Part shown: one piece after another, positions 24,453 through 36,400 of the stretch
Layout: each line of letters opens with the position of its first letter
Position numbering within the stretch: the stretch's first letter is position 1
Origin: Asterochloris sp. CNOR1
Taxonomy: Eukaryota > Chlorophyta > Trebouxiophyceae > Trebouxiales > Trebouxiaceae
Reading direction: 5' to 3'
DNA: 64,000 nucleotides
Assembly (NCBI GenBank): GCA_963969365.1
Contig: OZ017752.1
Span: 2,604,001 to 2,668,000, forward strand
Translations under genes and position numbers: made by a program
Notes under the pieces: model-generated
Told to the model about the DNA's origin: nothing
Seen by the model: only the letters and a program-made list of their open reading frames with translations
Database searches by the model: none

Positions 24453-27400
24453 ATGGTGGTCCTGGCAGCATCAGTGATCACCAAGTCTGGCAAAGGTGAA
24501 CATCATGCCCCATGCAATCTGCATGTGCCACCACCAGGCAACGACAGCCCAGGCCGCGGTGGCAGTGAGCCTACATAGCCCTGGGAGCTGCATAATTCAG
24601 AGCCAGCATTGAAAGGCATCTGCCACCAAAGATGTCACCCCTGCTGCACCTGTGCAAGGCAATGCTGGGATGCGTCAGCAGCGGTGCGGCATGTAGCCAA
24701 GCTTGCCACTGCCTGGCCCCTGCACCAGTGCTGCGCCTCACCAGCACTTGGCCGAGGTGTCCCTTTGTGTGTGGCCATAGTCGTGCCTGGCAACATGTGG
24801 CTATGAGCATGATGGCAAGGCCTGCTGCATCTGGTCCCTGCAAGACAATGCTGCAGCGCTTCCCCTCTGCCGTCTGCGGCAGTTCTGGCAGCAGCTCTGG
24901 CAGCAGCTAAGCCTCATACCAAGGGCTACCTTCTGCTGCCTTGCTTAATCTGCTGGCAGGCCCTTGCACATGGACCTCTTCTGTTGCAGCCCTCAATCGG
25001 CAATACACATGGACACAAGCTGCAGGCGCTACTGTCTGCAAGATGTCGTCGTATCACATCCCTGTGCACTCTGCTGCAGCGTGGTGTTGCAGCTGTATGT
25101 GGACATGAGCTGCATCTCGCCTGGTGCAAGACAATGTCATCTACATAGGGCATTGCCTCTTCGTCTCCGGTGTTCTGACCACAGTCCTATTGTTCTTTCT
25201 TCGGCTTGCAGCCCTGGTGTCGCGGCAGTATGTGGACATGAGCCGCATCCGCATTGAGGGCCTGCTGGCCGCCTTCCCCAAGCTGGTGGGCAGCGGGAAG
25301 CAGCACACCTATGTGGAGACGGAGAATGTGCGCTACGTCTACCAGCCCATGGAGGTGCGCTGGGGTTGCTTAGCACACACTGCAAAAGAAAATCAGCTGC
25401 TGTTCAGACAGCACAATCCAAGGTGCTGAACAACACCTGCACGCCTGTGTGTCAAGAGATGCATCATTTGCAAAGCAGCAGCTGGAAGCACATGGGTGTT
25501 GGCCCTTGCCACGTCAGCTTGTCTGTGGGGTGCCACAGCGCAGGCCATCTAATCTGGAGCGCACTGGCTGTGCATCCCACACCCGTGTGCTGGTGTTCAG
25601 TAGCTGGTGAGGGCCAAACTATACCATGGAAGGACTGTGCATGTGTGCCTCACACTACCTCCCTGCCTGAAGGCGCTGCACTTGCTGCTGGTGACCAGTC
25701 GGCAGCAGCATCCTCTGGCTGAACCCTTTTGCGTCTGCGTGCCAGCAGGAGCTGAGCCAGCTGCCCTTGCTTTACTTCCTCAGCCCACTGCTGATGAGTG
25801 CCTCACTGGCTGAAACCCCTGCCTGCCTCCCTGCAGGCGCTGTACCTGCTGCTGGTGACCAACAAGGGCAGCAACATCCTGGAGGACCTGGAGATCCTGC
25901 GCCTCCTGGCCAAGACGGTGCCAGACTATGTGCAGACGCTGTCGGAGGAGGGCATCGTGGACGCAGCTTTCGACCTCCTGTTCGCCTTTGACGAGGTCAT
26001 CTCCCTGGGCTACAAGGAGAATGTCACCCTCCAGCAGGTGCCTGTCAGACGACCCACACTTCAACTGAATCCCGAACTTACTGATGGTGGCCACTGCACC
26101 TCACACCCATGCTGCCTACATGCAGCCTGTTTTAGGCCCACATGGCAGGCAGCACCGGTGCTGCAGGGCAGAATGAGGAGCTCATGAGTCACACCGTCAA
26201 GCTGTCTGCTGGGGCGGGCACCTTCCTCAGCAGCTTGAAGCTCACCACCAGTATCTGAGCTTGACTGCCTGGCACTGGTGCAGGTGCGCCAGAACACAGC
26301 GATGGAGAGCCACGAGGAGAAGCTGCACAAGATGATCATCCAGAACAAGATCGCCGAGGTGCAGGAGCAGATGAAGGTCAAGGCGCAGGCCATCGACAAG
26401 GCGCGCATGGAGGCGCAGAAGGCTGGAAGGGCCTCCGTGCCCTACGTGCCGCCCTCAGGTGGGGTTCAGCAGGCAGCATGACTTGCCATGGTCAGGCCGG
26501 CACAGAGGGTTCTTTCTGCCCTGCGCAGCAAATCCCTGTTCGCCAAGCATCAGGTGCACTGCAGGGAAAGAGACACAGAAGGTTGGGACATCTCTGCGCT
26601 TTGTCATGCTGTCTGCAGGCGGGGTGGCGCCATGCTTGTAAGGGATGGGGGTTGCTGATGAAGATGCTGCTCATGGGAGTAGGGGTTTCTTGGAGAGTGC
26701 GGGTTGCCAGCAGGGGCTCTCAGCTTGGCCTGGCAGGCACCCACCACACTTTCCAACCCTGGTACCTGCCCTGCTGCAGGCGTCAGCTCAGGGCGGACCG
26801 ACGTGGACACCACGCCCACATTCCTGTCTCGCCCACAGCCCACAGGCTTCGCATCCTCTCGGCCTGGTCTCTCGGGGGCAAACAAGCCGGGCAAGAAGGG
26901 CATGCAGCTGGGCAAGGCGAAGAAGACGAATGACTTCCTGGACTCCCTGCGGGCAGAGGTGCGCACCATGCAGCTGTCTCGCAAAGGATTAGTGACAGAA
27001 GCTAGCGACAGAAGGCACAGGGAGCTGCCGAGATGGCCCATCAAGGGGCAAGATGAAGAGTGGCAAGGGTCCAGACCCCCACGAGGGGCCACTCGCACAG
27101 GCCTGTGAAGGGAATTCATGCACAGGCCATGTTCATTGTATCACTCACGTCCATCAAAAGGACTGCCCTGGCCCCCTGCAGGGCGACATGGTGAACAGCA
27201 TGCAGCACCCGCTTCCTCTGCTTGCACCATCTGCAGTCAATCCTGGTGTGCTCCCCGACTGACACAGCCACTTCTACTCAGATCAGGCGCTTTCCCCCCA
27301 GAATCCTCATAGCTGCTCTCTTTGGTACCTGACTGGTACGGCCACGCCCCTGCAGGGCGAGATAGTGAACAGTGAGGCGGCACCCTCGTCTGTGGGGCCG

Positions 27401-30205
27401 GCGGCTGCCACCGTGCTGCCTGAGGAGCCAGTGAGCCTGGTGGTGGAGGAGAAGCTGGTCGTGGTGCTGAACAAGGACGGCGGCCTGGAGAGCATGGAGG
27501 TGCAGGGCACCATGAGCCTGCAGGTGGGTCTGGTGGCATGGCAGCGATTAGTTGTACAGAGCCTGGAGGTGCATGTGAGCATGGAAATGCAGGTCGTCAT
27601 CAGCTTGCGAAAGGGAGGGTGTACAGTGTGCTGATTGCACTCGGTGTGGAGGTGCAGAGCACCATGAGGTCTTTGGTGAGTCAGGGAGTGCAGGCTGAAC
27701 TGTGGCTGGTCATGCAAGGGGTGGAGTGTGCAGGCTGAGAAAGCCTGTAGGTGGGCGGGATGACTTTGCAGTACCAGTCCTTCATGAATCTACAAGAGAG
27801 TTTGCTGTGGGTGCCTGGTGCTGTGTGCGAGGTTTCTGCTAAGCTTGAAGGCAGGCCTCCATGCGCTCCAGGTCAATCTGTGGCAGATGTATGGCATGGT
27901 GCTGCATGAGCCCTGTACGCTGAGCCTGTAGTTGCAGGACACCATGCCCTCAGCCTGTGTTTGCAGGGCACCATGCCCACGAGTTTGGGGGAAGACGTGA
28001 GCTTGTTGCTGCAGTGCTGCAAGCTGCAGGCATGGATTGCAGGAGAGCATGTGCCTGCACAAGTCATGCAGGGGCGCCACGCACTCCTTCTGCCAACTCT
28101 TATCGTGCAGGGTGCCATGACCTGCCAGCTGGAACACCATGTGGTGAGGGATGCTTTGCAGGCAGCATGTGCCAGCAGACACGCTGGCTGGGAGACTGAA
28201 TTATGCCTGGTGTATCCATTGGCAGGCAGGAGGTGCCTGACCTGCCCTTCCCGGCCTCTGCAGGTGCTCCGCGAGGAGGATGCTGCAGTTCGCATCTACA
28301 TCAGCATGGGCGAAAACTCGGGGTACCAGTTCAAGACGCACCCCAAGCTGGACAAGAGCCTGTACTCGCAGGATAGCATCCTGGGCTTAAAAGACCCCAC
28401 CGCCGCCTTCCCTGCCGGCAGCCCCTTGGGTGTGCTCAAGTGGCGGTATCAGGTGGGCTGCGCTCCCGTCTCAAAGTAGTGCTGCTGGATCAGGCTGCAC
28501 CTTGGGTCTGAAAGACCATGCTCGGCATTGGTCTCAGGTGCGCCCTCCCTTACAGGCTGCTGCAGCTATGCTGTCAGCTCGTGTCCCCAGGCTGGAGGCT
28601 GTATCTGCTGCTGGGGCTGTTGCTGCTGGCTCAGGCTGCAACTGGGGCTGGGAAACCCCATGGCTGCCTCCTGTGCAGGCAGACCCTGGGCGTGCCTAAG
28701 TGGTGGTGTTAGGTGGGGCCCAGCTCCAAGGCTGCTGCGGCTGCTGCAGCTGCTTTTTTTTCACCAACAGTTTGCTCAACACATGTTGTGACTGCAGAAG
28801 CCGCTGTTCAGCCCTCCGCCCCATCTGCCTTCCCTGCTGCAGCGTGCCTCGCCTCGTAAAAGGTCATATGAGCTGCAACGACCCCAGCCTATAACAGGCT
28901 ATCATCGCTGTGCAGGCCTTAAACAGGCTATCATTGCTGCAGGCCAAGGATGAGTCAGAGGTCCCGCTGACCATCAATTGCTGGCCCTCAGCTTCTGGGG
29001 CCGACTCGTACGTCAACATTGAGTATGAGAGCAATGCCAGCTTTGACCTACAGGACATTGTCATTGCCATTCCCCTTCCAGCACTTGCCTCCTCTCCAAA
29101 GGTCAACCAGGTGGGCAGCACAGCCGCCTGTCTGTGCCTCAGCGCAATGGCTTTCCATGACTGCTGTGGAGCGCAGCGTGCCTTGTTGACCTTCTGCTGG
29201 TCTGCCCAGAGGTTCATCAGGTAAGCAGTGCAACTGCAGATGGTGGTTGCACACCACTCGGCCTGATTGCTCTGGGGTGCAGCATATGAGGTACTGTTCG
29301 TGACGGTAGCCAGGTGAGCATGGCAGCTACTGGCAATGGTGGTGGTTGCATAGCACTCTGCCCGGCTGCCCCAGGGTACAACAGAGTCCAGGTACATAGA
29401 TCACTGCTTTCTCCTCCAGGTCAATCAGGTGAGCTCAGGTGATATGCAGCAATGGTATGCAGTGCAGCTACTGGTGACTGGCAGCACCTGAAGTCTCAGG
29501 AACTGCTCATCTTAGGACAATTCGGACCTGTAGGTTAAGTTGGCAGTCTGCCTGTGCAGGTTGATGGCGACTGGCAGTATGATCCTCGCAAATCTCTGAT
29601 GCTTTGGCGGATCGACCTCATTGACGACAGCAATAAGTCTGGGTCCATGGAGTTTGTGGTGCCTGTCACACGCCCAGAGTCTTTCTTCCCCGTCAATGTC
29701 AGTTTCCAGGCTTCAAGAACACTGTGCCAGGTGAGAATCAGCCTGCTGCAAGGTCTGGCGGTGCCTCACCCTGGCTGTACAAGAAGTCTTGTGGGTGCTT
29801 CAAAGTCAGTTCCACAGGCTTGCAAAGACCTGTGCAAGGTGAGCCTGCTGCATGGCCTTGTCCTCTGTAGCCTTGCTTGCCACCAATGAACTGCCAGATA
29901 TGGCCTTGCCCTTGCCTGATACTGTCAGCACCACTGATGATCTGCATCTGGCTTTGGTTGACTGCAGCTTGCTGGGGCTGGCTTGATCTCTGGGAGTGTC
30001 CCCAGGCAGCCCTGCCCGCCCTGCTCTTTGCTGTCATGACTGCCAACTTCTGATCACATCCACTGCATACTGTTCACTTTCATTTCACTGTGGTCGACTT
30101 TGCCTGCAGGTTGAGGTTGCAGATGTCGTGAATGCCGAGTCAGAACAGCCTGTCAAGTACGCAATCCGCACAGGCATGCAAACAGAAAGCTATGAAGTGC
30201 TCTGA
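24453..30205 (+). CDS. ARCN1: Coatomer subunit delta (delta-COP)
   Basis: Ten exons (24453-24495, 25212-25354, 25837-26037, 26284-26458, 26780-26958, 27356-27523, 28264-28452, 28943-29110, 29560-29730, 30110-30205) are phase-perfect and encode 510 residues, the length of human ARCN1. The N-terminus [21 protein letters not shown] is the longin-like domain of the F-subcomplex. It is followed by [15 protein letters not shown] and [14 protein letters not shown], a charged linker, then the mu-homology domain with [40 protein letters not shown] and [10 protein letters not shown], ending in TESYEVL. It acts in COPI vesicle coats on Golgi-to-ER and intra-Golgi routes and binds dilysine or WxW cargo signals. 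Five introns carry decayed copies of the adjacent exon edges, the densest set in the window. A TGTAA overlaps the first bases after the stop (30209-30213). Confidence 0.97.
24960..25125 (+). repeat. Relics of the delta-COP exon 2 edge
   Basis: The true acceptor and exon start at about 25203-25260 (CAGTATGTGGACATGAGC block) is echoed near 25077-25125, where TATGTGGACATGAGC is kept exactly. It is echoed more weakly near 24998-25030 and 24965-24985. Confidence 0.65.
25665..25722 (+). repeat. Relic of the delta-COP exon 3 edge
   Basis: About 50 nt repeat the start of exon 3 (25833-25885): GGCGCTG-ACTTGCTGCTGGTGACCA, then an AGCAGCATCCTCTGG block. Roughly 80% of positions match by eye. It lies about 165 bp upstream, within the same intron. 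Confidence 0.7.
27170..27212 (+). repeat. Relic of the delta-COP exon 6 acceptor edge
   Basis: CCCCTGCAGGGCGA followed by ATGGTGAACAG and a CACCCGC block matches the real edge at 27349-27391 at most positions. It is about 177 bp upstream. Confidence 0.7.
27550..28160 (+). repeat. Relics of the delta-COP exon 6 donor edge (four or more)
   Basis: The end of exon 6 (27496-27525: GAGGTGCAGGGCACCATGAGC, then the donor) is echoed near 27563, 27647, 27900, 27935-27980 and 28110. Each keeps variants of GTGCAG-GCACCATG-C. All lie in the downstream intron, as expected if the donor junction was the duplicated unit. Confidence 0.6.
28680..28722 (+). repeat. Relic of the delta-COP exon 7 donor edge
   Basis: The end of exon 7 (28424-28460) is repeated here with its GTGGG donor. 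CCTGGGCGTGCC-AAGTGGTGGT-T-AGGTGGG matches about 80% of positions by eye. Confidence 0.65.
28890..28942 (+). repeat. Short tandem duplication at the delta-COP exon 8 acceptor
   Basis: A ~27-bp unit, AACAGGCTATCAT-GCTG then CAGGCC, occurs twice back to back. The second copy provides the acceptor actually used for exon 8. The copies are nearly identical, so this is a young example of the junction-duplication pattern. Confidence 0.75.
29200..29425 (+). repeat. Relics of the delta-COP exon 8 donor edge
   Basis: The AAAGGTCAACCAGGTGGGC edge at 29098-29116 is echoed near 29208-29225 and 29408-29427. Between them lies a shared GATGGTGGTTGCA / GGTGGTTGCATAGCACTC unit in two copies. Confidence 0.5.
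29808..29860 (+). repeat. Relic of the delta-COP exon 9 donor edge
   Basis: CACAGGCTTGCAA-GACCTGTGCAAGGTGAG and the following CAGCCTGCTGCA-GG block copy the exon 9 end at 29706-29752 about 105 bp downstream. Confidence 0.65.
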
Positions 30206-30400
30206 GCCTGTAAAGCTTCTGTGTGCTTCAATGGGCAACAGTGTAGCTGTCAACCGCTTTCTCAAAAAGGGCTGCAGGGGCTGCGCGCAATACACCCAAC
30301 AGCCAGGCTGACAGGGGTGTTGCCGATAACATGGCTGACTTGGCACCAGCCAGGACTGGACCAATGCCCAGCCAACCAAGGAGGCGGCAGGGGCTGCCAC

Positions 30401-33400
30401 TCAGGCTGCAAGGCTGAAGCCGCCGCCCACAAAGCGCGGTGCCCCATCCAGCATGGCTGGGGGAGGCTTGGCATTCCGCTCCTTCTCCAGCTGCTCGCGC
30501 CGCTTGTGCTCAAAGTAACGGCGCTTCATGTCGGTCAGCTCCCGTGTCAAGCGCTCAATCTCATACTTATACTCGTTGACTTGTGCCTGGTACATGTTCA
30601 GCTCGCTCGCCATGGCCTTCATCTGCTTGGTCTTCTCCCGCAGAGTTGCCTGCAGGTGGCAAGGGTCCATATTTCAGGCGGCTGCTACCCTTGCTTCTTG
30701 GGCCGTGGACTGCGTGTGTATAGACCATGTGTTATCCCACAAATTGGCCTGCGTGTGGCAAGATGAGGCTCCTGTCAAAGAGGATTACTGCCATTGCATT
30801 GCGGATATGGCCACCACCGCTGGGTTAATGCTGAAGCACAGCAGCATTCACTGCAAAAAGACAGCATGGGCGCCTCCCATCATGGCTGGACACACCTTAA
30901 AGTAACGGGGCCTATGCAGAGCAGACAGTAATTGTGGAAGAGCATCAGCATGTACATGGGGCTCTTTCTGCATATGCAAAAGACATTGCAAACCAGGAAG
31001 AGGGCTTCTGCCTGTAGTGCATGTCACCTTGTGATGCAGCAGCCCCTCACCACGTGGCTGGACCTGCTCTCAGGGCATGCATGCCGCACACAGGTGACCC
31101 ACGCCCCAGCCAGACTCAAAACAGGATATACTTGCGGCGATGCAGCTGCAGCTGATCTGTCAACGTAACACCTATGCAACTGACCACCTGCGGCAAAGCT
31201 ACTGACCTGATACAAGCTGAGCTGCTCCGCGACCTCAGGCCCTGGCTGCCTGGCCAAAATGTTCTTCAGCTCCACATACAGCTTCTCCTTCTCCTGGATG
31301 AGCAGGTCCTGCAGCCAAGGCAGCTCAGCAGTGAGCAGCAGTCTAATGCATAGCAGCCCAAGTATGCAGCACACTAGCCCAGCACCAGCATGCAAGGCAG
31401 CGAGGGGAAACACCTGCAGGTGCACAGCGGTGTGCTTATGCAGCACAGCAGCCTAGCACCAGCAAGTCAGGTGGTGGCCTACTAAGCAGTTGTAAGGGCT
31501 CCGCGCACAGCAGCGCGCTCATGCCTCAGAAGGGCAGGCAGTCAACTGGTCAGTTGATGCAGTGACCATCTCAAGGCGAAGAGTTGTCAGCAGCTGCAAC
31601 TGCTGCATGCCCATCAAACCCTACTGCAAGAGACATGTCACCGGGAAGCCAGACGTCGGTCCCTCATCCTGGAGATCGGTGCTGGTCACTGCCCCAGCGT
31701 CCAGCGGCAAGTGACCGTTGGAACACCAGGTGACACATGCAATGCTCCCACAACATGAGGAGGACGGCTGAGGGAAGCACCCCTAGCCCCCAACGTGTAT
31801 GTGTTTCTGGTCACCCACATTGATGTCCCCACTTGTGCAGCATCAGCAGGGGAGAATCAGAAAGCCAGATCGAGTCACCTTTTCCACCACCTCCTCTGTT
31901 TTGGAGATCAGCCGCTTCTGGAGCGTCTGGATCTTCTGGATCATCTCATAGGTGGAGGGGTCACTGCCCTCCAGCTTGCGCCACCTGCAGCAGAAGTTGA
32001 AAGTTTTTCTAGATTGCGGGGATTTCAGAAGGCAGGACTGCTGCCACGCGGCTATTGCACAGGGGAAGGCGCTGCTACGTGTACTGCAGTCAGCCATGGC
32101 AAACTCAGTGCTATATACGTGGAGTGAACTGTGGTGCAAGCATCAGCAAGCTGCCCCCTAGCTGGCGGCATGTCTGCAGGATGCTCGCAGGCAGGCATCA
32201 TGGTTGGCTTGCAATGAAGCAGGGAGTGCATGGCTGTCATGAAGTGCAGTGTTTCCAGGATGACAAGCCACTTGATGGGCAGCAGTGCCTGACCAACAGC
32301 AAGATGCAGCTTTGCAGAGGATGGCTGCACCTGTGCAGCTGGGTTTCAGGTGCTCTGCCAGCTCTGTTGAAGCATTCGCCACAGACTGCAAAGTGATGTG
32401 CAATATACGAGACATGACTGTGCAGTGCATGCTTGATGCCTTGGGTACAGCACTGTGCTCTGCACCAAGCAGGGCAACGAAATCGGCTCGTGTCTATTGC
32501 TGCCGCACTCAGCACCAAGCAGAGCACACAAGTGGGCTTACATGAGACCTCACCTGTGCACGTTCAGAGGGTTCTCCAGCTCTTCACTTAACGCCTTCAC
32601 CTTGGTGCGCTCCTGCACAACACTGAGAGCAAAGTGACCACCACCTATGTCCAATTGACACGCAGCTGCGGTCCTCATAGCCATGCAGCACCAAAGCTCA
32701 GGACTGCCAGCATGAGACTCTTGCCCTGCACATGCAGGTCCCAATGCACAGCCGCCCCAATATGCAGCGACTGGCAAGAGTCCTGCAACCCGCCCATCCC
32801 GCAACCCCTGCATAGGGATGCCACCGCTCCGCAGCAGGTATGTGGCAAACAGAACACCATGATGATTGCATGCATGAAGCCCACCTGCAGCTTGGTCTCT
32901 GCCAAGCTGTTCCCCCATGCACTGGCTGAAGGTCCCAGCCCAGATTGCCGCCAGTGCAGGGGCTGGACAAGCTTGCCCATGCTGTGCATGGGGACCACTG
33001 AGACCCAATACAGGTGAACCAGTCCAGTGACCTCAACAGCATGTTGTATGCAAGAGGCCACCTGCACAAAGTCCCTGCGCAGGCCCATACAAGTGCAGTG
33101 CCTGCCAGCCGTATGCACCCTGTGACTTGACGCTTTACACATGGCCGGAAAACCCCTGCTGATGTCATGAAAGTTGTGGTGATATGCAGCACACCAGCCC
33201 CACCTGCAGAAGGTCTCTCCCCAGGTGGTGGACCTCATGCTTGAGCACATCAATGTTGGCCACACTGTTCTTCAGGATAAGCAGCTCGCGCTTGAGGTCC
33301 CCCAGCTTGATCTTGAGCACCCGGATCTCGTTCAGCCTGCAGGTGTTGAGCAGTCTCATGAGCATCATTGGATGTCAGTCTGCAGGTGCTGGAGGTGGTC

Positions 33401-36400
33401 ACGGGTGCATGCAGACACTAAGTATAGGCAGTCTTGTTCAGCCTGCAGGCAGGTGACAAAATTAAAAAATGAGAGCAGCTGGCATGCCTTTTGTGACTGG
33501 CAGGCATACTATGACTTAGGCACAAGTGTGTAGGCTTTTGTCCGGCATGCACAGTGTGCGATCAGCAGATGAGATTGGCTGTTAAATGTAGCAGGCTTGC
33601 TGCAGGGGTGGCAGAAGAAAAGCTGACAGCTGGCAGAGCGCAGTGTACTGACCAAGAGCAGATCCACCAGAGGGGCACAGATGTCCCCAGCAATGCCGTC
33701 ACTGGCGCCAATGCAAACACCTGCTGGGCATTCACACCTGGCTGAGGGTAGCAGTATGCCGAGCTGTGGCTTGTTGCAATTGCCCCTTGTCAGGGGGCCT
33801 CCTCTGCTAGGAGGGGACCCTGCCTACCTCCCACCTATATTGACCCCACCCTCCTCAGCTACTTTGCACTGGCAATGCTCTGTTGCAGATTGCCACGACC
33901 CACCTGTCACGGTACTGCAGCTGCCCCTTGTTGAGGGTGCTCTGCTGGATCTTGATCTTTTCATACAGCAGGGCCAGCTCGTCATTGCGGCGGATCAGCT
34001 GGGTTCCCAGGATGTCCCTCTCCCCAATCACAATGTCATACTCCTTGCGCTGCCGCAGACGCTCCTGAAGGCAAGGCATGCACGCTTTGAGGCAGGCTGC
34101 AGAAATTAGGTTTCAGGCCGGTAGCACCTGCAGAAGTGGGCCCGTTGCCTCATGCATGTTCATTTCCCACAGACTTAGTAAACCTCATATGGTCAGCGCC
34201 ACCCCAAAGACGTGGTTCAGTTCTGGGTCCCCATCTGTTTCGCACCTTGAAGCATTGAAAACATGGTCTACAGCCACAGAAGCAATGCTGCACCACATCA
34301 GGCTCCCCACTGACGTGCTCCATCATGCATGAAATGAGATTAGCCCTGCCCGTCACTTTCTCTGCCAAGCAGCTGTGGTGAGCCTCCCCAGGTTTCAGGG
34401 GCGTGACTGCAGCTCGGCACAATCCCTGCAGAGCAGCCCACCTGGTCAGCCTCCCCAATGATGAGATTGAGCTTCTCAATCTCCGCCTTCTGCGCTGCAA
34501 TGGCTGCATCAGCCTCCTTGATCTGAGCGCCCGCCTTGTTTACCTCAAAACGCAGGGCCTCCCGCTCCTTCTCCACCTGCAGAGGTGGGTGCAGGAGGTG
34601 CTTAAGAAGAAGAGGCTTCCTGGTCTGTCTGAAAATTTCAGTGACAGAGTGGCAAGGCATGTGGTTGGTAGCCAGCACTTCTCTACCTGCAGGGGTTTGT
34701 CAGGATTGTCAACCGGTGGAAATACTCGTGCATGTTCAAGGCAGCCAGCAAGCTGCCCAGTCAATGCAGAATGCAGAGGCTTCTGCTGCTGCATATCTGG
34801 CTGAGGAAGGTGGTCAGCCCCTTGCGTAGTGTGGATTGCATGGTCAGACAACTGCTTGGTCAGCTCTGACTGGGAAGGCGGCGACCCAGTTGCCCGCCAG
34901 TGATTTACGATGCCCAGGGCAAGAGCAGCTTGAGCACGATGGCGGATCAGGCAAATATAGAAAGTGCGGCAACTGGTTGCTAGCCCCTTTTGGCTGTGCA
35001 TAGCAGACAGCTTCAGCAGGTGCCAACACCTTCATGTGGTCAAAGTGCTCCTTGACCAGGGCCAGGTCCTTGGCACCAATCTCCTCCTTGAGCTGCTCGA
35101 TCTGGTGGCTCTGCAGGCGCAGGCATGGGGTAGCAGTCAGTGCCTCTGTGTGCATCAGCTGCAACAGGTGCCACCAGATCACAGATGCCCAATCTCATGG
35201 CTAGCAGCACCTCAAGTCAGCCACCCTCAAGGAGCCTAGAACCGCCATACACTGGATCTTGGCAGTGTCAGGCCCCCACCAAGTCATACCATCAACCACA
35301 ATAAAGCCCACCATGATCTTGAATTTGCGCTTCATCTCCTGGATCTCATCCTGCGCCTGAATCAAGTTCTTGCTGTACAGGTTGCGGTCGGCCCGCACCG
35401 CCTCATACAGGTTCTGCTGCTGCTTCAGGCGGGTGTCCCCCTCCCCAATCTGCACCGGCATCGATGTTTAGCTAGCAGCCTGCATGTGTAATAGCACAGG
35501 CTATACTGCTTTTTCACGCAGGGTGGCTACCAGCCTAGTAAGCATATGGCATGGCACCAAACCAGCTGTGAGCTGCAATGGAAGCCAGCAGGTGTTGCTG
35601 CTGCTACACGCAGATGTGACTGGCGGTGTTGCATCCCTTTTGTTGTTTTGGTTGCGCCTGGTAGGCCCTCAGTGATGACATGATGCCAGTTCAAAGCACC
35701 TTCTTCTGCAGGTCGGCGGCTGCCATGTCCCGCAGCTTGACCTGCTCCAGCGCTCCCTGGTACCGTGCAACAGCCTCGCTGGCCTGCAGCGCAGCACAGT
35801 GAGCACTGGTTGCTGTTTACAACACAGAGCAAACCAAGGGGTATGTTCTGACTGACTGCAGAGCACAGCAATGCCAGCATGCAGCGCACAACACACAAAG
35901 GACCAACTGCAGGACACAACACAGGAAACCATGGCTGCAGCACACAGCACAGAAAATCTGCAGCACACAGCCCAGAAGGCCATGACTGCAGCACACAGCA
36001 CAGGCAATCTGCAGCACAAAAGACAGGGAACACTGCAGCTGCAATGTGACCCCTGCTGCCCTGCACAACAACCAGCTATGAGCACTGAACCAGCTGGTGC
36101 AGCTTCAACGTAAGAGAGGCAGAAGCCAGTCAGTCAGCCTGGCAGGCAGTTGTTGCCCACCTGGGCACCGTAGGCCTCCCTCTCCCGCTCAAGCGCCCAG
36201 ATCTGCTTGGCCTGCCTCTGCGCATCGAGCTTGTACCCGTTGAGCTCCTGCTCCAAGTTGCGTTTGGAGTTATCATTGATCTTGATCAGGTCCAGCTGCA
36301 GGTAGGGGAGTGGGAGTGTGGGAAACAGAGATCTTTTGGTTGCAACAGAACAGCCATGCCAGATGACAGAAGCTGTGTGCTGGGATGCAAGGGATTCTGT

